Numbered from the stretch's first letter, positions 49,710 to 58,851 are shown. The stretch is 64,000 nt of DNA from an uncultured Collinsella sp. (GCA_902479075.1 CABSNK010000003.1:1-64000), one strand, 5' to 3'. The notes: generated by a model not told the origin, from the sequence alone. A program made the numbers and translations.

Positions 49710-50625
49710 CTGCCTCATCCCCCTTCGTGTAGGAGCTGCGGAGCTTATAGCGCTCCCAAACCACGGGCACGCACAGGGCCACGGCGACGATCACAGCGGA
49801 GAGCAGCTTCATGTCGTTGGCGTCCATGCCCAGCTGCAGCACGATGGCGCGGATGAGGAAGTAGACCACGGAGCCAAAGACGGCGGAGGCCAGGCGAACG
49901 CTAAACTGCGTGAGGCCGCCGGGCAGCAGACGGCCGAGCACCTCGCCGATAACAATGGCGGCAAGACCGATAACGATGGCGCCGGTGCCCATGCCAATGT
50001 CGGCATACTTTTGGCTCTGGCAGATGAGCGCGCCCGAAAGGCCGATGAGGGCGTTGGAGAGCACGAGGGCGATCATCTTGGTGGAGTTGGTGTTGACGCC
50101 CAGGGCGCGGATCATGTACTCGTTGTTGCCGGTGGCTCGCAGTGCCGAGCCGATCTCGGTGCCAAAGAACCAATACAGGATGGCGACGATAGCCACAGCG
50201 AGCAAAATGCCCAGGATGATGGCGACGGTGGACTGCGGCAGGCCCGTCATGTTGCTGACAGACGAGAAGATGGTGCCCTTGGCAAGGATGGGCGTGTTGG
50301 ATTTGCCCATGATGCGCAGGTTGATGGACCACAGGCTGATCTGCGTCAGGATTCCGGCGAGGATCGCGGGAATCTCAAAGACCGTGGTCAAAATGCCCGT
50401 GACCGCGCCCGCGATGGCGCCGGCGCACATGCCGGCCAGCACGGCGAGCAGCGGGTCGACGTTGTTATTGACGATGAGTACGGCGCAGACGCAGCCGCCG
50501 AGGGCAAAGCTGCCGTCGCAGGTCATATCGGGGATGTCGAGCAGGCGGAACGTGATAAACACGCCAAGCACCATAATGCCCCAGAGGACGCCCTGCGAAA
50601 CGGCGCCCTGCAATGCAATAAGCAT
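49702..50625 (-). CDS. ABC transporter permease (TrpXYZ-type)
   Basis: The 307-residue protein has eight or nine membrane helices of the branched-chain/ribose permease type. It includes LLDIPDMTCDGSFALGGCVC near residue 30 and GTEIGSALRATGNNEYMIRA, the EAA-like loop that contacts the ATPase. It forms an importer with the genes on either side. A conserved (RL)LPDMTxDGSF-type block is characteristic of permeases partnered with TrpX proteins. Substrate is unknown; tryptophan or tyrosine transport is known for relatives. Confidence 0.9.
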   Translation of the reverse strand: MLIALQGAVSQGVLWGIMVLGVFITFRLLDIPDMTCDGSFALGGCVCAVLIVNNNVDPLLAVLAGMCAGAIAGAVTGILTTVFEIPAILAGILTQISLWSINLRIMGKSNTPILAKGTIFSSVSNMTGLPQSTVAIILGILLAVAIVAILYWFFGTEIGSALRATGNNEYMIRALGVNTNSTKMIALVLSNALIGLSGALICQSQKYADIGMGTGAIVIGLAAIVIGEVLGRLLPGGLTQFSVRLASAVFGSVVYFLIRAIVLQLGMDANDMKLLSAVIVAVALCVPVVWERYKLRSSYTKGDEADA

Positions 50626-50729
50626 GCTTCATACCTCCTAGGATAGGGTGGACACGTGAGTCACCATGATAGCGGTAACAATGCATAAAAGAGCTGCGGC
50701 CGGATGTTTTGTCTCATCCGTAACAAGCA

Positions 50730-50758
50730 GGGCGAACGCCGGTCTTTGGCGTTCGCCC
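50730..50758. other. hairpin between binding-protein and permease genes
   Basis: GGGCGAACGCC and GGCGTTCGCCC are perfect arms around 7 nt. No T-run follows on the minus strand, so it probably stabilises the 3' end of the binding-protein mRNA and lowers permease expression. Confidence 0.65.
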
Positions 50759-50829
50759 CTGTGGCTCAGATATTGAATAACGCAGCTATGGCGCGAGTGC
50801 GGGTCCTAGACGCGTTACCGCGCATGGCG

Positions 50830-51810
50830 CTACTCGTCCAGAGCGGAAAGGTCGATGCCCAGCGCCTCGGCCATCTCGTCGTTCTTGACGACGACCAGGT
50901 CCTTGCTCGAGAGGTGCTTGATCGGCATATCCTCGGGCTTGGCCTCGCCCTTCAGGATCTTAACGGCCATCTCGCCCGCGGCGTAGCCCAGGTCCTCATA
51001 GTTGATGGAGAGGGTGAACAGGCCGCCGGCCATGCACATGCCCTCCTCGCCGGTTACGAAGGGGAGCTTATTCTCCTTGCAGATTTGGCCGACCTGCGAA
51101 GCGCCCGCGGCGATGGTGTTATCGGTGGGGGAGTACAGCGCGTCGACCTTGCCAACGGCAGATTCGACGACGGACTGGATCTCGTTGGAGCTCGAGACGG
51201 TGAAGTCGGTGTAGTCCAGGCCCAGCTTGTCGAGCTCCTTCTTGGCGGCCTTGATCTGGACGTCGGAGTTGGACTCGGCGGTGCAGTAGAGCAGACCGAC
51301 CTTCTTTACGTCGGGCAGGACCTTCTGCATCATCTCGAGCTGCTCGGCGACCGGGGTGAGGTCGGAGGCGCCAGTAACGTTGGTGCCGGGCTTGTCGTTG
51401 TCCTGGACCAGGCCGGAGGCGGCGTAGTCGGTGATGGCGCAGCCCACGATGGGGATATCGGCCGTGGCACCGGCGGCGGCCTGCGCGGCGGGCGTAGCGA
51501 TGGCATAGATCAGGTCGACGCCATCGCCCACGAACTTGTCGGCGATGGACTTACACGTGGACTGGTCATTCTGGGCGTTCTTCTGGTCGATTTTGACCTT
51601 AAGGCCGCTCTTCTTGATGGCCTTGACGAAGCCGTCGTTGGCGGCGTCGAGTGCGGAGTGCTCGGTGAGCTGCAGAACGCCGATGGTGTAGTCGGAACCG
51701 GCGGCAGCAGAGCCGGAACCAGAGTTGCCGCCGCATCCGGCGAGCGGAGCGAGCGCGAGCAGGCCAGCAGAGACCAGAAGGCTCCTGCGGCTGATGGTGA
51801 TGTCCTTCAT
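50830..51810 (-). CDS. ABC transporter substrate-binding lipoprotein (TrpX family)
   Basis: The 326-residue precursor has a Sec/Tat-like signal (ISRRSLLVSAGLLALAPLAG) with lipobox LAGC at about residue 26; twin arginines suggest Tat export is possible. The mature part matches the TrpX/DUF534 fold: YTIGVLQLTEHSALD, AIATPAAQAA, VGLLYCTAESNS and ALYSPTDNTI. It delivers the substrate to the permease and ATPase downstream. The ATG follows GGGGGTAA. It is separated from the permease by 204 nt with a hairpin. Confidence 0.92.
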   Translation of the reverse strand: MKDITISRRSLLVSAGLLALAPLAGCGGNSGSGSAAAGSDYTIGVLQLTEHSALDAANDGFVKAIKKSGLKVKIDQKNAQNDQSTCKSIADKFVGDGVDLIYAIATPAAQAAAGATADIPIVGCAITDYAASGLVQDNDKPGTNVTGASDLTPVAEQLEMMQKVLPDVKKVGLLYCTAESNSDVQIKAAKKELDKLGLDYTDFTVSSSNEIQSVVESAVGKVDALYSPTDNTIAAGASQVGQICKENKLPFVTGEEGMCMAGGLFTLSINYEDLGYAAGEMAVKILKGEAKPEDMPIKHLSSKDLVVVKNDEMAEALGIDLSALDE

Positions 51811-51842
51811 ATCGTTACCCCCAGTATAGAAATGGCTGGAAA

Positions 51843-51901
51843 CACTGCACTCAAACAAAGTGCAAGTGGAACTATAGTAGCGCGGATGTCCATTTTTACA
51901 A
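51843..51901 (-). promoter_or_regulatory. promoter and leader hairpin of the TrpX operon
   Basis: Minus-strand TTGTAA (51901-51896) and TACTAT (51879-51874) are spaced by 16 bp. The leader then forms a hairpin with arms CACTTGCACT and AGTGCAGTG (51868-51843). Confidence 0.55.
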
Positions 51902-51970
51902 TAACCTGGCGGGTTTTTTAATACAGAACCGGATGGGCGGTACGGGTAGTCGAATGGACGGCGGAGGTTC

Positions 51971-52753
51971 TTATGCGGCGGAGGCGTCCTCTTCGTCGAG
52001 GGCGGCGAAGAGCTTCTTGCCGTCAAGGAGACGTGTGGTGACGTTTCTCATGCGCCCGATCTCTACGGTACGCAACGTGTCATCGGCGCCTCGGGCGTCA
52101 TAGACCGTTCCCAGCAAATACGAGATGCCGTCTCGTTGCTTGATGGCAAAGGGGCGGAGTGTCATCCGTGCTACTTCGGTTTCGCCACGTGCCGTGACGC
52201 TCGAAATATCAAAACTCACCGTGGTTCCGTGGTCGATGGCCTGCTCGACGAGCTCGCAGGTGTCGATGCGCTTGACGGGCGTGCGCGTGGCCTTGGTGGA
52301 TTTGCCGCCGGCGCTTGGAGCAGGCTCGGGTGCATCGAGGTAGCCGCGAACATCGGCGCTCGCCATGGCGACCAAGTGCTGCGCCATGCTTTTTCGAATG
52401 GCGATGGGCGTAGAGCGGTTGCGCATGACCATGCCGTGGAGCCGGATGATCTCTTCGTCGGTGAGCGGACGGGTCAAGAGCCGATACCCCACGCCGCGTT
52501 TGTACTCAATTTCGTATCCGGCATGGCGAAGTGCGGAGATGGCGGTGTAGATGCTGCGCCGCGCCGCCGAGATGGGCATGCGGGCGGGGTCGTCGGGATG
52601 GGCGAGGAGCCGGATCAACTCATCGGAAAGCATGGCCTTGTCCTCGCCGGTGTTCTCGCTTAATAGCTGCAAGATGCGAACGGCGCGATAGGCTGCCATC
52701 GACGCGGCGCCCCTAGTTGTGGTGTCGTAGGTTTCAACAGCGGTTTCGGTCAT
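51971..52753 (-). CDS. WYL-domain transcriptional regulator
   Basis: An N-terminal winged HTH (residues 20-95, AYRAVRILQLLSENTGEDKA and ARRSIYTAISALRHAGYEIE) with the wing KRGVGYRLL is followed by a WYL-like domain (RMTLRPFAIKQRDGISYLLG, then RTVEIGRMRNV). WYL domains sense small ligands or nucleic acid. It lies divergently from no gene but directly upstream of the TrpX operon on the same strand, so it may control that operon. ATG at 52753 has GAAAGGA at 10 nt; a GTG at 52762 is an alternative. 260 residues. Confidence 0.85.
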   Translation of the reverse strand: MTETAVETYDTTTRGAASMAAYRAVRILQLLSENTGEDKAMLSDELIRLLAHPDDPARMPISAARRSIYTAISALRHAGYEIEYKRGVGYRLLTRPLTDEEIIRLHGMVMRNRSTPIAIRKSMAQHLVAMASADVRGYLDAPEPAPSAGGKSTKATRTPVKRIDTCELVEQAIDHGTTVSFDISSVTARGETEVARMTLRPFAIKQRDGISYLLGTVYDARGADDTLRTVEIGRMRNVTTRLLDGKKLFAALDEEDASAA

Positions 52754-52894
52754 GGTGCCCACGTCCTTTCCGTTTTGGGTGGCGACGGTATGGAGCCTAG
52801 CGCGCGGGGTTTTCCCAGGGGCGCAGGGCGCTCTGGGCGGTCGGTAGTCGTCGGCAAACGGCGGTTCGAGTTTTCAACAGCCCTGCCCAACTGA

Positions 52895-52916
52895 CCAAAA
52901 ACTTGCCAAAAGCTTG
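52895..52916. promoter_or_regulatory. tandem 11-bp direct repeat upstream of WYL gene
   Basis: CCAAAAACTTG is followed at once by CCAAAAGCTTG, one helical turn apart. An inverted pair TTTTCAACAGC (52871) and GCTGTTGAAAA (52923) flanks it. A binding site for the WYL regulator is a reasonable inference. Confidence 0.45.
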
Positions 52917-52931
52917 ACGGATGCTGTTGAA

Positions 52932-52965
52932 AAAAGCGTCTCTCGACCGATGTCGAGAGACGCTT
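52932..52965 (-). terminator. terminator after asnS
   Basis: AAGCGTCTCTCGAC and its exact complement pair around CGAT, and TTTTTT follows on the minus strand. Confidence 0.92.
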
Positions 52966-53011
52966 GTGCGATGAGCGTTGGCGTGTGGCGACGCGAGCTA
53001 ACGTCCGACGA

Positions 53012-54415
53012 TTAGAAGTCGGCGTTGCCCACGGTGCGCGGGTGCGGCAGGACGTCGCGGATGTTGCCCACGCCGGTCAGATACATGACCAAGCGCTCGA
53101 AGCCCAGACCGTAGCCGGCGTGCTTGCAGGAACCGTAGCGGCGCAGGTCAAGGTAGTACTTGTACTGCTCGGGATTCATGCCCAGGTCCTTGATGCGGGC
53201 CTCGAGCAGATCCAGGCGCTCCTCGCGCTGGGAGCCGCCGATAATCTCGCCGATACCGGGAACCAGGCAGTCGGCGGCGGCGACGGTCTTACCGTCGTCG
53301 TTCATGCGCATGTAGAAGGCCTTGATCTCTGCCGGGTAGTCGGTCACGAAGGTCGGGCGCTTAAAGTGCTCCTCGGTCAGGAAACGCTCGTGCTCGGTTT
53401 GCAGGTCGATGCCCCAGCTCACGGGGTAGTCAAACTTGTGGCCGGCGGCGACGGCCTGCTCCAGGATTTCGACGGCCTCGGTATAGGTGACGCGGGCAAA
53501 GTCGGAGTTGGCGACATGGTCCAGGCGCTCGATCAGGCCCTTGTCCACAAACTTGTTGAGCATGTTGAGCTCGTCGGGACAGGTGGCCATAACGTCCTTA
53601 AGGACGTACTTGAGCATGGCCTCGGCGTTATCCATGTAGTCGTTCAGATCGGCAAAGGCCATCTCGGGCTCGATCATCCAAAACTCGGCGGCATGGCGCG
53701 TGGTGTTGGAGTTCTCGGCGCGGAAGGTGGGGCCAAAGGTGTACACGTCGCCAAAGGCCATGGCAAAGTTCTCGGCATTGAGCTGGCCGGACACGGTGAG
53801 GCTCGCGTGCTTGCCAAAGAAGTCCTGGCTCCAGTCGACCTCGCCGGACTCGGTGAGGGGCGGATTTTTGGGGTCGAGCGTGGTCACGCGGAACATCTCG
53901 CCGGCGCCCTCGCAGTCACTCGTGGTGATGATAGGGGTGTTGACGTAGACAAAGCCCTGCTCCTGGAAGAAGCGGTGGATGGCGGCAGCCGCGACAGAGC
54001 GGATGCGGAACACGGCTCGGAACAGGTTGGTGCGCGGGCGCAGGTGCTGCTGGGTGCGCAGGAACTCGACGGTTGCGCGCTTCTTCTGCAGCGGGTAATC
54101 CGGGGCGCTGACGCCCTCGACCTCGATGGAGGTGGCAGAAAGCTCGAAAGGCTGGGGCGCATCGGGGGTCAGCTTGACGGTGCCGGTGCAGATGAGGGCA
54201 GCCGAGACGTTTTGATGGGCGATCTCGTCGTAGTTGTCGAGCGCCTCGCGGTTCATGACGACCTGCAGGTCGCGGAAGCAGCTGCCGTCGTTGAGCGTAA
54301 CAAAGCCAAAGTTCTTCATGTCGCGGACGGACTTGATCCAGCCGGCGACGGTGACGGTCTGGCCGCCGAGCGACTCGGCGTCGGCGTAGAGCTGCGCGAT
54401 TTTGGTGCGGTTCAC
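53012..54415 (-). CDS. asnS: asparaginyl-tRNA synthetase
   Basis: This class IIb synthetase charges tRNA-Asn. An N-terminal OB fold (TVTVAGWIKSVRDMKNFGFV) binds the anticodon. Motif 2 (FRAENSNTTRHAAEFWMIEPE) and motif 3 (GYGLGFERLVMYLTG) are clear, and HAAEFWM plus TSDCEGAGEMF mark AsnRS rather than AspRS. Start: GTG at 54415 has GGGAGG close upstream; ATG at 54427 would add four residues without a site. 467 residues. Together with asnB at the left edge, both free and tRNA-bound asparagine routes are present. Confidence 0.95.
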   Translation of the reverse strand: MNRTKIAQLYADAESLGGQTVTVAGWIKSVRDMKNFGFVTLNDGSCFRDLQVVMNREALDNYDEIAHQNVSAALICTGTVKLTPDAPQPFELSATSIEVEGVSAPDYPLQKKRATVEFLRTQQHLRPRTNLFRAVFRIRSVAAAAIHRFFQEQGFVYVNTPIITTSDCEGAGEMFRVTTLDPKNPPLTESGEVDWSQDFFGKHASLTVSGQLNAENFAMAFGDVYTFGPTFRAENSNTTRHAAEFWMIEPEMAFADLNDYMDNAEAMLKYVLKDVMATCPDELNMLNKFVDKGLIERLDHVANSDFARVTYTEAVEILEQAVAAGHKFDYPVSWGIDLQTEHERFLTEEHFKRPTFVTDYPAEIKAFYMRMNDDGKTVAAADCLVPGIGEIIGGSQREERLDLLEARIKDLGMNPEQYKYYLDLRRYGSCKHAGYGLGFERLVMYLTGVGNIRDVLPHPRTVGNADF

Positions 54416-54524
54416 GTATCCTCCCATAACGGTTGAATGATAGTTATCCATACAGTTCGATATTCTAGCAGCTCGGCTCATTTGGGCTATACAGATAAGG
54501 CATTGGCGGGATGGTTTTCAAACG

Positions 54525-54558
54525 AAAAGCGCCCGCGGCCAAATGGTCGCGGGCGCTT
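54525..54558 (-). terminator. terminator after PTS IIA gene
   Basis: AAGCGCCCGCGACC and GGCCGCGGGCGCTT (minus strand) pair with one G-T, around ATTT, and TTTCGTTT follows. Confidence 0.88.
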
Positions 54559-54595
54559 GACGAGGTGCCTTTTGGCTGTGTGGCGCGGGGCCTGA

Positions 54596-55159
54596 CTACT
54601 TGGTCTTGGCAACCAGCAGCGGGTCGCCAAGCTTGACGAGCGGGTTGCCGCCGATAAGCGTTCCAGACTCGCCGACATGGTCGATGCTCTTAAGACGATC
54701 GAGCTCGGAGACGATGACGGTCACGATGTCCTCGTGGCCAGCGGCCTTAATGGCCTCGCGGTCGAAGCTGATGAGCGGCTGGCCTGCCTTGACCACATCG
54801 CCCATCTCGACAAAGCGGGCAAAACCCTTGCCGTTCATTTCCACGGTGCCCAGGCCAACATGGATGAATACGCGAAGACCGTCCTCGGTGATCATGCCAA
54901 TGGAGTGGTTGGTGACGGTGGTAGCGCCGATGCGGCCGTTGGCGGGCGCATAGATGGTGCCGGTAATGGGCTCGATGCCATAGCCCTGGCCAAGCATGCC
55001 CGAGGCGATCGTCTCGTCGGGGACCTCGTTCAGGTTGACGAGCACGCCGTTGACGGGGGCATAGATGACGCCTTCGCGGGTGGCGAAGCTTGCTGCGGGC
55101 GGAACGGACGCCTCGCCCGTCGAGGTGAAGGTGGACTTAAGCGAATCGAGCAGACCCAT
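54596..55159 (-). CDS. crr: PTS glucose-family IIA component
   Basis: The 187-residue protein is a stand-alone IIA-Glc-type phosphocarrier. The two active-site histidines lie in NHSIGMITEDG and VFIHVGLGTVEM, and YAPVNGVLV and TIYAPANGRI are family strands. It passes phosphate from HPr to IIB of glucose-family permeases. The IIBC permease at 59166 lacks a IIA domain, so this protein may serve it. ATG at 55159 follows TTGGAGG; upstream residues in frame are not part of the family. Confidence 0.92.
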   Translation of the reverse strand: MGLLDSLKSTFTSTGEASVPPAASFATREGVIYAPVNGVLVNLNEVPDETIASGMLGQGYGIEPITGTIYAPANGRIGATTVTNHSIGMITEDGLRVFIHVGLGTVEMNGKGFARFVEMGDVVKAGQPLISFDREAIKAAGHEDIVTVIVSELDRLKSIDHVGESGTLIGGNPLVKLGDPLLVAKTK

Positions 55160-55403
55160 AGTTGCCTCCAACTTAAATAGGCGCATATCGCGCGTTTGGT
55201 TTGCCGGAAACGTTTCATATGTGTTTCGCGGCTTGGTCAACGTCCCCTATTCTACGCTGCTCAGCGATACCTCTGAGCTGGGATTATGTGATATATCAGT
55301 TGAAGGGAAACTTATTGCTGGCGTGTTTCTGCGCCATGAGTTCAAGTGGGGTACGCTTGAAGGCGAAAAACAAGGGCGCTTAATTTGCGCGAAGGGAGCA
55401 CAT

Positions 55404-56306
55404 ATGATTGTCGAGAACCATGCGCTGTGGGGCGAGGAGCCGACCGAGGAATATCCGGCGACGTTTACGTATCTGGGCGCCGAGCCGCTCCCCGACAAGC
55501 CCAATGGCCGCCGCCCCGCGGTGATCATTTGTGGCGGGGGCGGGTTTACACATATCGCTCCGCACGAGCAGGACCCGGTGGCGTTTGCATTTTTGGACCG
55601 CGGCTACCAGGCCTTTGTGCTCAACTATGTGACGAGCGGCACGGGCGATGTGAGCTTTCCGCACCCGCAGGCAGACCTTGCCAAGATGGTCGCCACGGTG
55701 CGCGCCAACGCCGACGAGTGGCATGTCGATCCCAAGCGCGTGTGCGTCGTGGGCTTCTCGGCGGGCGGCATGATCTGCGCCTCGCTGGCAACGCAGTGGA
55801 AGACTGGTCCCTTCGCGGGCCTGGCAGGGGCGCGTCCGGACGACATTCGTCCCGATGCCGTGGTGCTGGGCTATCCGCTGCTCGACTTTGCCTATGTGCG
55901 CGACATGCAGACGCGCGATCCGCGCATTGACTTGCGTGTGCCCAAGACGGGCGGCAAGACGGGGCGCGATCTGCTCAACGACTACCTGTCGATGGTGACG
56001 GGTGGCGAGGCAACTGATGAGCACCTGGCCGATATCTGCCCCACCACGCATGTTTCGCGTCAGATGCCGCCGACCTTTGTGTGGGGCGTGTCCGACGACA
56101 AGACGGCACCGATCGCGCAGGTCTACCCGTTTGCGCAGCGCATGGCCGAGGAGGGCGTCGCATGCGAGATGCACGTCTTCGACCAGGGTGGTCACGGCCT
56201 TTCGCTCGGCAACGCCAACACCGCGGTCGACAACGAGGACAAGCAGGTGGCGGTCCGCCCTTGGATTCGCCTAGCCTTCCGCTTCCTGGAGCGCCACGGG
56301 TTTTAG
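55404..56306 (+). CDS. alpha/beta-hydrolase (acetyl-esterase type)
   Basis: The nucleophile elbow GFSAGGM gives Ser near residue 116. The acid lies in GVSDDKTAPI and the histidine in QGGHGLSL near the C-terminus. GGGGFTHIAPHEQDPVAFAF provides the oxyanion region typical of BD-FAE/Aes-like esterases. Likely substrates are acetylated sugars or small esters. ATG at 55404 follows GAAGGGAG; the frame is open for another 339 nt but lacks similarity. 300 residues. A type II element overlaps its stop codon. Confidence 0.88.
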   Translation: MIVENHALWGEEPTEEYPATFTYLGAEPLPDKPNGRRPAVIICGGGGFTHIAPHEQDPVAFAFLDRGYQAFVLNYVTSGTGDVSFPHPQADLAKMVATVRANADEWHVDPKRVCVVGFSAGGMICASLATQWKTGPFAGLAGARPDDIRPDAVVLGYPLLDFAYVRDMQTRDPRIDLRVPKTGGKTGRDLLNDYLSMVTGGEATDEHLADICPTTHVSRQMPPTFVWGVSDDKTAPIAQVYPFAQRMAEEGVACEMHVFDQGGHGLSLGNANTAVDNEDKQVAVRPWIRLAFRFLERHGF

Positions 56307-56369
56307 TTACGGCGTTTTACCAAACCGCGTAACCACTTGACGCTGCGAGCCCGCCAGGGCGGCAATCTG
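56306..56369. repeat. type II stop-proximal element, copy 3 (truncated)
   Basis: GTTAC and TTT pair with AAACC and GTAAC around ACC, using the G of the TAG stop codon; two mismatches interrupt the middle. The linker CTTGACGCTGCGAGCCCGCC and GGCGGCAATCTG match the copy after lysS, but the rest of the nested hairpin is absent. Confidence 0.8.
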
Positions 56370-56407
56370 TTAATTGAACGTCACTATGTGTTCGCGCTAT
56401 CATGCGT

Positions 56408-56441
56408 GGTTAAATGGTTAGCCATGGCAAACGGTTAGCCA
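56408..56441 (+). promoter_or_regulatory. candidate metal-repressor site before feoAB
   Basis: GGTTAGCCA occurs twice as a direct repeat (56416 and 56433), preceded by GGTTA at 56408. The first copy continues into TTAGCCATGGCAAA, a palindrome with one mismatch like DtxR/MntR-family operators. Iron-dependent repression of feoAB is inferred. Confidence 0.5.
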
Positions 56442-56490
56442 AGATAAACAAAATGCAACGCCCTGTGGGCGCCGGGGGAGGAACGCGGAC

Positions 56491-58851
56491 GTGAGACTCG
56501 ATACACTCGAGATTGGAAAGGACGCCGTTGTCGCATCGGTGGCATCGGACGATCAGGCACTCCGACAGCATATTTTGGACATGGGCCTAACGCCGGGCAC
56601 CGAAGTCACCATGATGAAGTACGCCCCCATGGGCGACCCGCTCGAGATTCGCCTGCGTGGCTACGAGTTGACGCTGCGCAAGGACGATGCTGCTCGCATC
56701 GAGCTCGTGGGCATTCACGACACCGATACGGGTCCGCGCGCTAACGCCGCAATCGGCACGACGGAGCATCCGGCCCTGGGCGAGGGGACGTATTCGCCCC
56801 GCGCGGCAAAGACGGCCGTGCCCGAGGGCGCACCGCTGCATTTTGCCCTCGCCGGCAACCAAAACTGCGGCAAGACCACGCTGTTCAACCAGCTGACGGG
56901 CTCCAACCAGCATGTCGGTAACTTTCCTGGCGTGACGGTCGACCGCAAAGATGGCGCCATCCGCAACCACCCCGAGGCGAGCGTCACTGATCTGCCCGGC
57001 ATTTACTCTCTGTCGCCGTACACGGGCGAGGAGATCGTAAGCCGCCAGTTTATCCTGGATGAGCACCCCGACGCCATCATCGATATCATCGACGCCACCA
57101 ACATCGAGCGTAACCTTTACCTGACGCTGCAGCTTATGGAGCTCGATCGACCCATGGTCATCGCGCTCAACATGATGGACGAGGTGACGGCCAACGGCGG
57201 CGCCGTGGACGTCAACCTGCTCGAGAGCCTGCTGGGCGTGCCTGTTGTTCCCATTAGTGCTGCCCGCAACGAGGGTATTGGCGAGTTGGTGGATCATGCC
57301 TTGCACGTGGCGCGGTTCCGCGAGCGCCCCGGTCGCCTGGACTTCTGCGCGCCCGATGGTCCGGACGGCGGCGCGCTGCATCGCTGCATTCACGGCATCG
57401 CCAACCTTATTGAGGACCATGCCGCGACGGCGCACATTCCCGTGCGTTTTGCGGCGACCAAGCTGGTTGAGGGCGACGAGCTGGTGACCGAGGCGCTTCA
57501 CCTGGACCGCAACGAGCTCGACGCCATCGAGCACATCATTAGCCAAATGGAGGGCGAGGCCGGCACCGACCGTCTATCTGCGCTGGCTGACATGCGCTTC
57601 GGCTTTATCGGCGACGTGTGCGGGCGTTGCGTCGTCAAGCCGCACGAGAGCCGCGAGCACGTGCGCTCCGTCAAGATTGACCGCATCCTGACGGGTCGCT
57701 ACACGGCCATCCCGGCGTTCCTGGTGATCATGGGTCTCGTCTTTTGGCTGACGTTTGGCGTGATCGGCGCGGCGTTGCAGGGACTTATGGAGGACGGCAT
57801 CGCTGCCATCATCGCCTCGGCCGATGCGGGTCTCAAGGCGTTCGGCACCAACGACGTAGTGCGCTCGCTGGCTGTCGACGGCGTGCTTACGGGTGTGGGC
57901 AGCGTGCTGACCTTCCTGCCGATTATCGTCGTGCTCTTCTTGTTCCTTTCCATTCTGGAAGACTCGGGCTACATGGCGCGCGTGGCCTTTGTCATGGATA
58001 AGGTATTGCGTCGCTTTGGCCTGTCGGGCCGCAGCTTTGTGCCCATGCTCGTCGGTTTTGGCTGCACCGTGCCGGCTATCATGTCGACCCGTACGCTCCC
58101 ATCCGAGCACGACCGCAAGATGACCGTCATGCTCACGCCGTTCATGAGCTGCTCGGCCAAGCTGCCGGTTTACGGCTTGCTGTGCGGAGCATTCTTCCCG
58201 CAGGCGACGGTCCCCGCCATGGTCTCGCTCTATCTGATTGGCATTGCGGTCGGCTGCATTGCCGCTCTGGTGCTCAACCGCACGGCATTTAAGGGCGACC
58301 CGGTGCCGTTTATCATGGAGCTTCCCAACTACCGCTTGCCGAGTGTCAAGACGACGGTGATGCTGGCATGGGATAAGGCCAAGGACTTTATTACCAAGGC
58401 CTTTACCATTATCTTTGCCGCGACCGTGGTCATCTGGTTCCTTCAGACGTTCGACATCCGCTTTAATGTGGTCGCCGATCAGTCGCAGAGTCTGCTTGCC
58501 GGTCTGGGTAGCATTATCGCGCCGGCGCTGGCGCCGCTTGGCTTTGGCGACTGGCGTGCATCCACGGCGCTCGTCACCGGACTTATCGCCAAGGAGAGTG
58601 TCATCTCGACCCTCACGGTGCTTTTGGGCGCGACCTCGCCTGCGGTGTTGTCGACCATGTTTTCGCCGTTCACCGCCTACGTGTTTTTGGTCTTCACGCT
58701 GCTGTATCCGCCCTGCGTGGCTGCCATCGGCGCCGTCAAGAGCGAGCTGGGCGCGCGCTACGCCGTTGCCGTGTTCGCGTTTCAGGTGGCAGTCGCCTGG
58801 ATCGTGGCGTTTGTCGTGCATTCGGCGGGCATATTGCTGGGGTTGGCTTAG
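56491..58851 (+). CDS. feoB: ferrous iron transporter, FeoA-FeoB fusion
   Basis: Residues 1-75 are a FeoA SH3-like domain (GLTPGTEVTMMKYAPMGDPL with EIRLRGYELTLRK). A 35-residue linker leads to the FeoB G domain: GNQNCGKTTLFN (G1), DLPGIYSL (G3), NMMDE (G4) and ISA (G5). About ten membrane helices with two Gate motifs follow (FVPMLVGFGCTVPAIMSTRT and MTVMLTPFMSCSAKLPVYG). It imports Fe(II). FeoA is usually separate; here it is in frame. Start GTG follows GGGGGAGG. 786 residues. The metal-box candidate upstream fits iron control. Confidence 0.95.
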   Translation: MRLDTLEIGKDAVVASVASDDQALRQHILDMGLTPGTEVTMMKYAPMGDPLEIRLRGYELTLRKDDAARIELVGIHDTDTGPRANAAIGTTEHPALGEGTYSPRAAKTAVPEGAPLHFALAGNQNCGKTTLFNQLTGSNQHVGNFPGVTVDRKDGAIRNHPEASVTDLPGIYSLSPYTGEEIVSRQFILDEHPDAIIDIIDATNIERNLYLTLQLMELDRPMVIALNMMDEVTANGGAVDVNLLESLLGVPVVPISAARNEGIGELVDHALHVARFRERPGRLDFCAPDGPDGGALHRCIHGIANLIEDHAATAHIPVRFAATKLVEGDELVTEALHLDRNELDAIEHIISQMEGEAGTDRLSALADMRFGFIGDVCGRCVVKPHESREHVRSVKIDRILTGRYTAIPAFLVIMGLVFWLTFGVIGAALQGLMEDGIAAIIASADAGLKAFGTNDVVRSLAVDGVLTGVGSVLTFLPIIVVLFLFLSILEDSGYMARVAFVMDKVLRRFGLSGRSFVPMLVGFGCTVPAIMSTRTLPSEHDRKMTVMLTPFMSCSAKLPVYGLLCGAFFPQATVPAMVSLYLIGIAVGCIAALVLNRTAFKGDPVPFIMELPNYRLPSVKTTVMLAWDKAKDFITKAFTIIFAATVVIWFLQTFDIRFNVVADQSQSLLAGLGSIIAPALAPLGFGDWRASTALVTGLIAKESVISTLTVLLGATSPAVLSTMFSPFTAYVFLVFTLLYPPCVAAIGAVKSELGARYAVAVFAFQVAVAWIVAFVVHSAGILLGLA

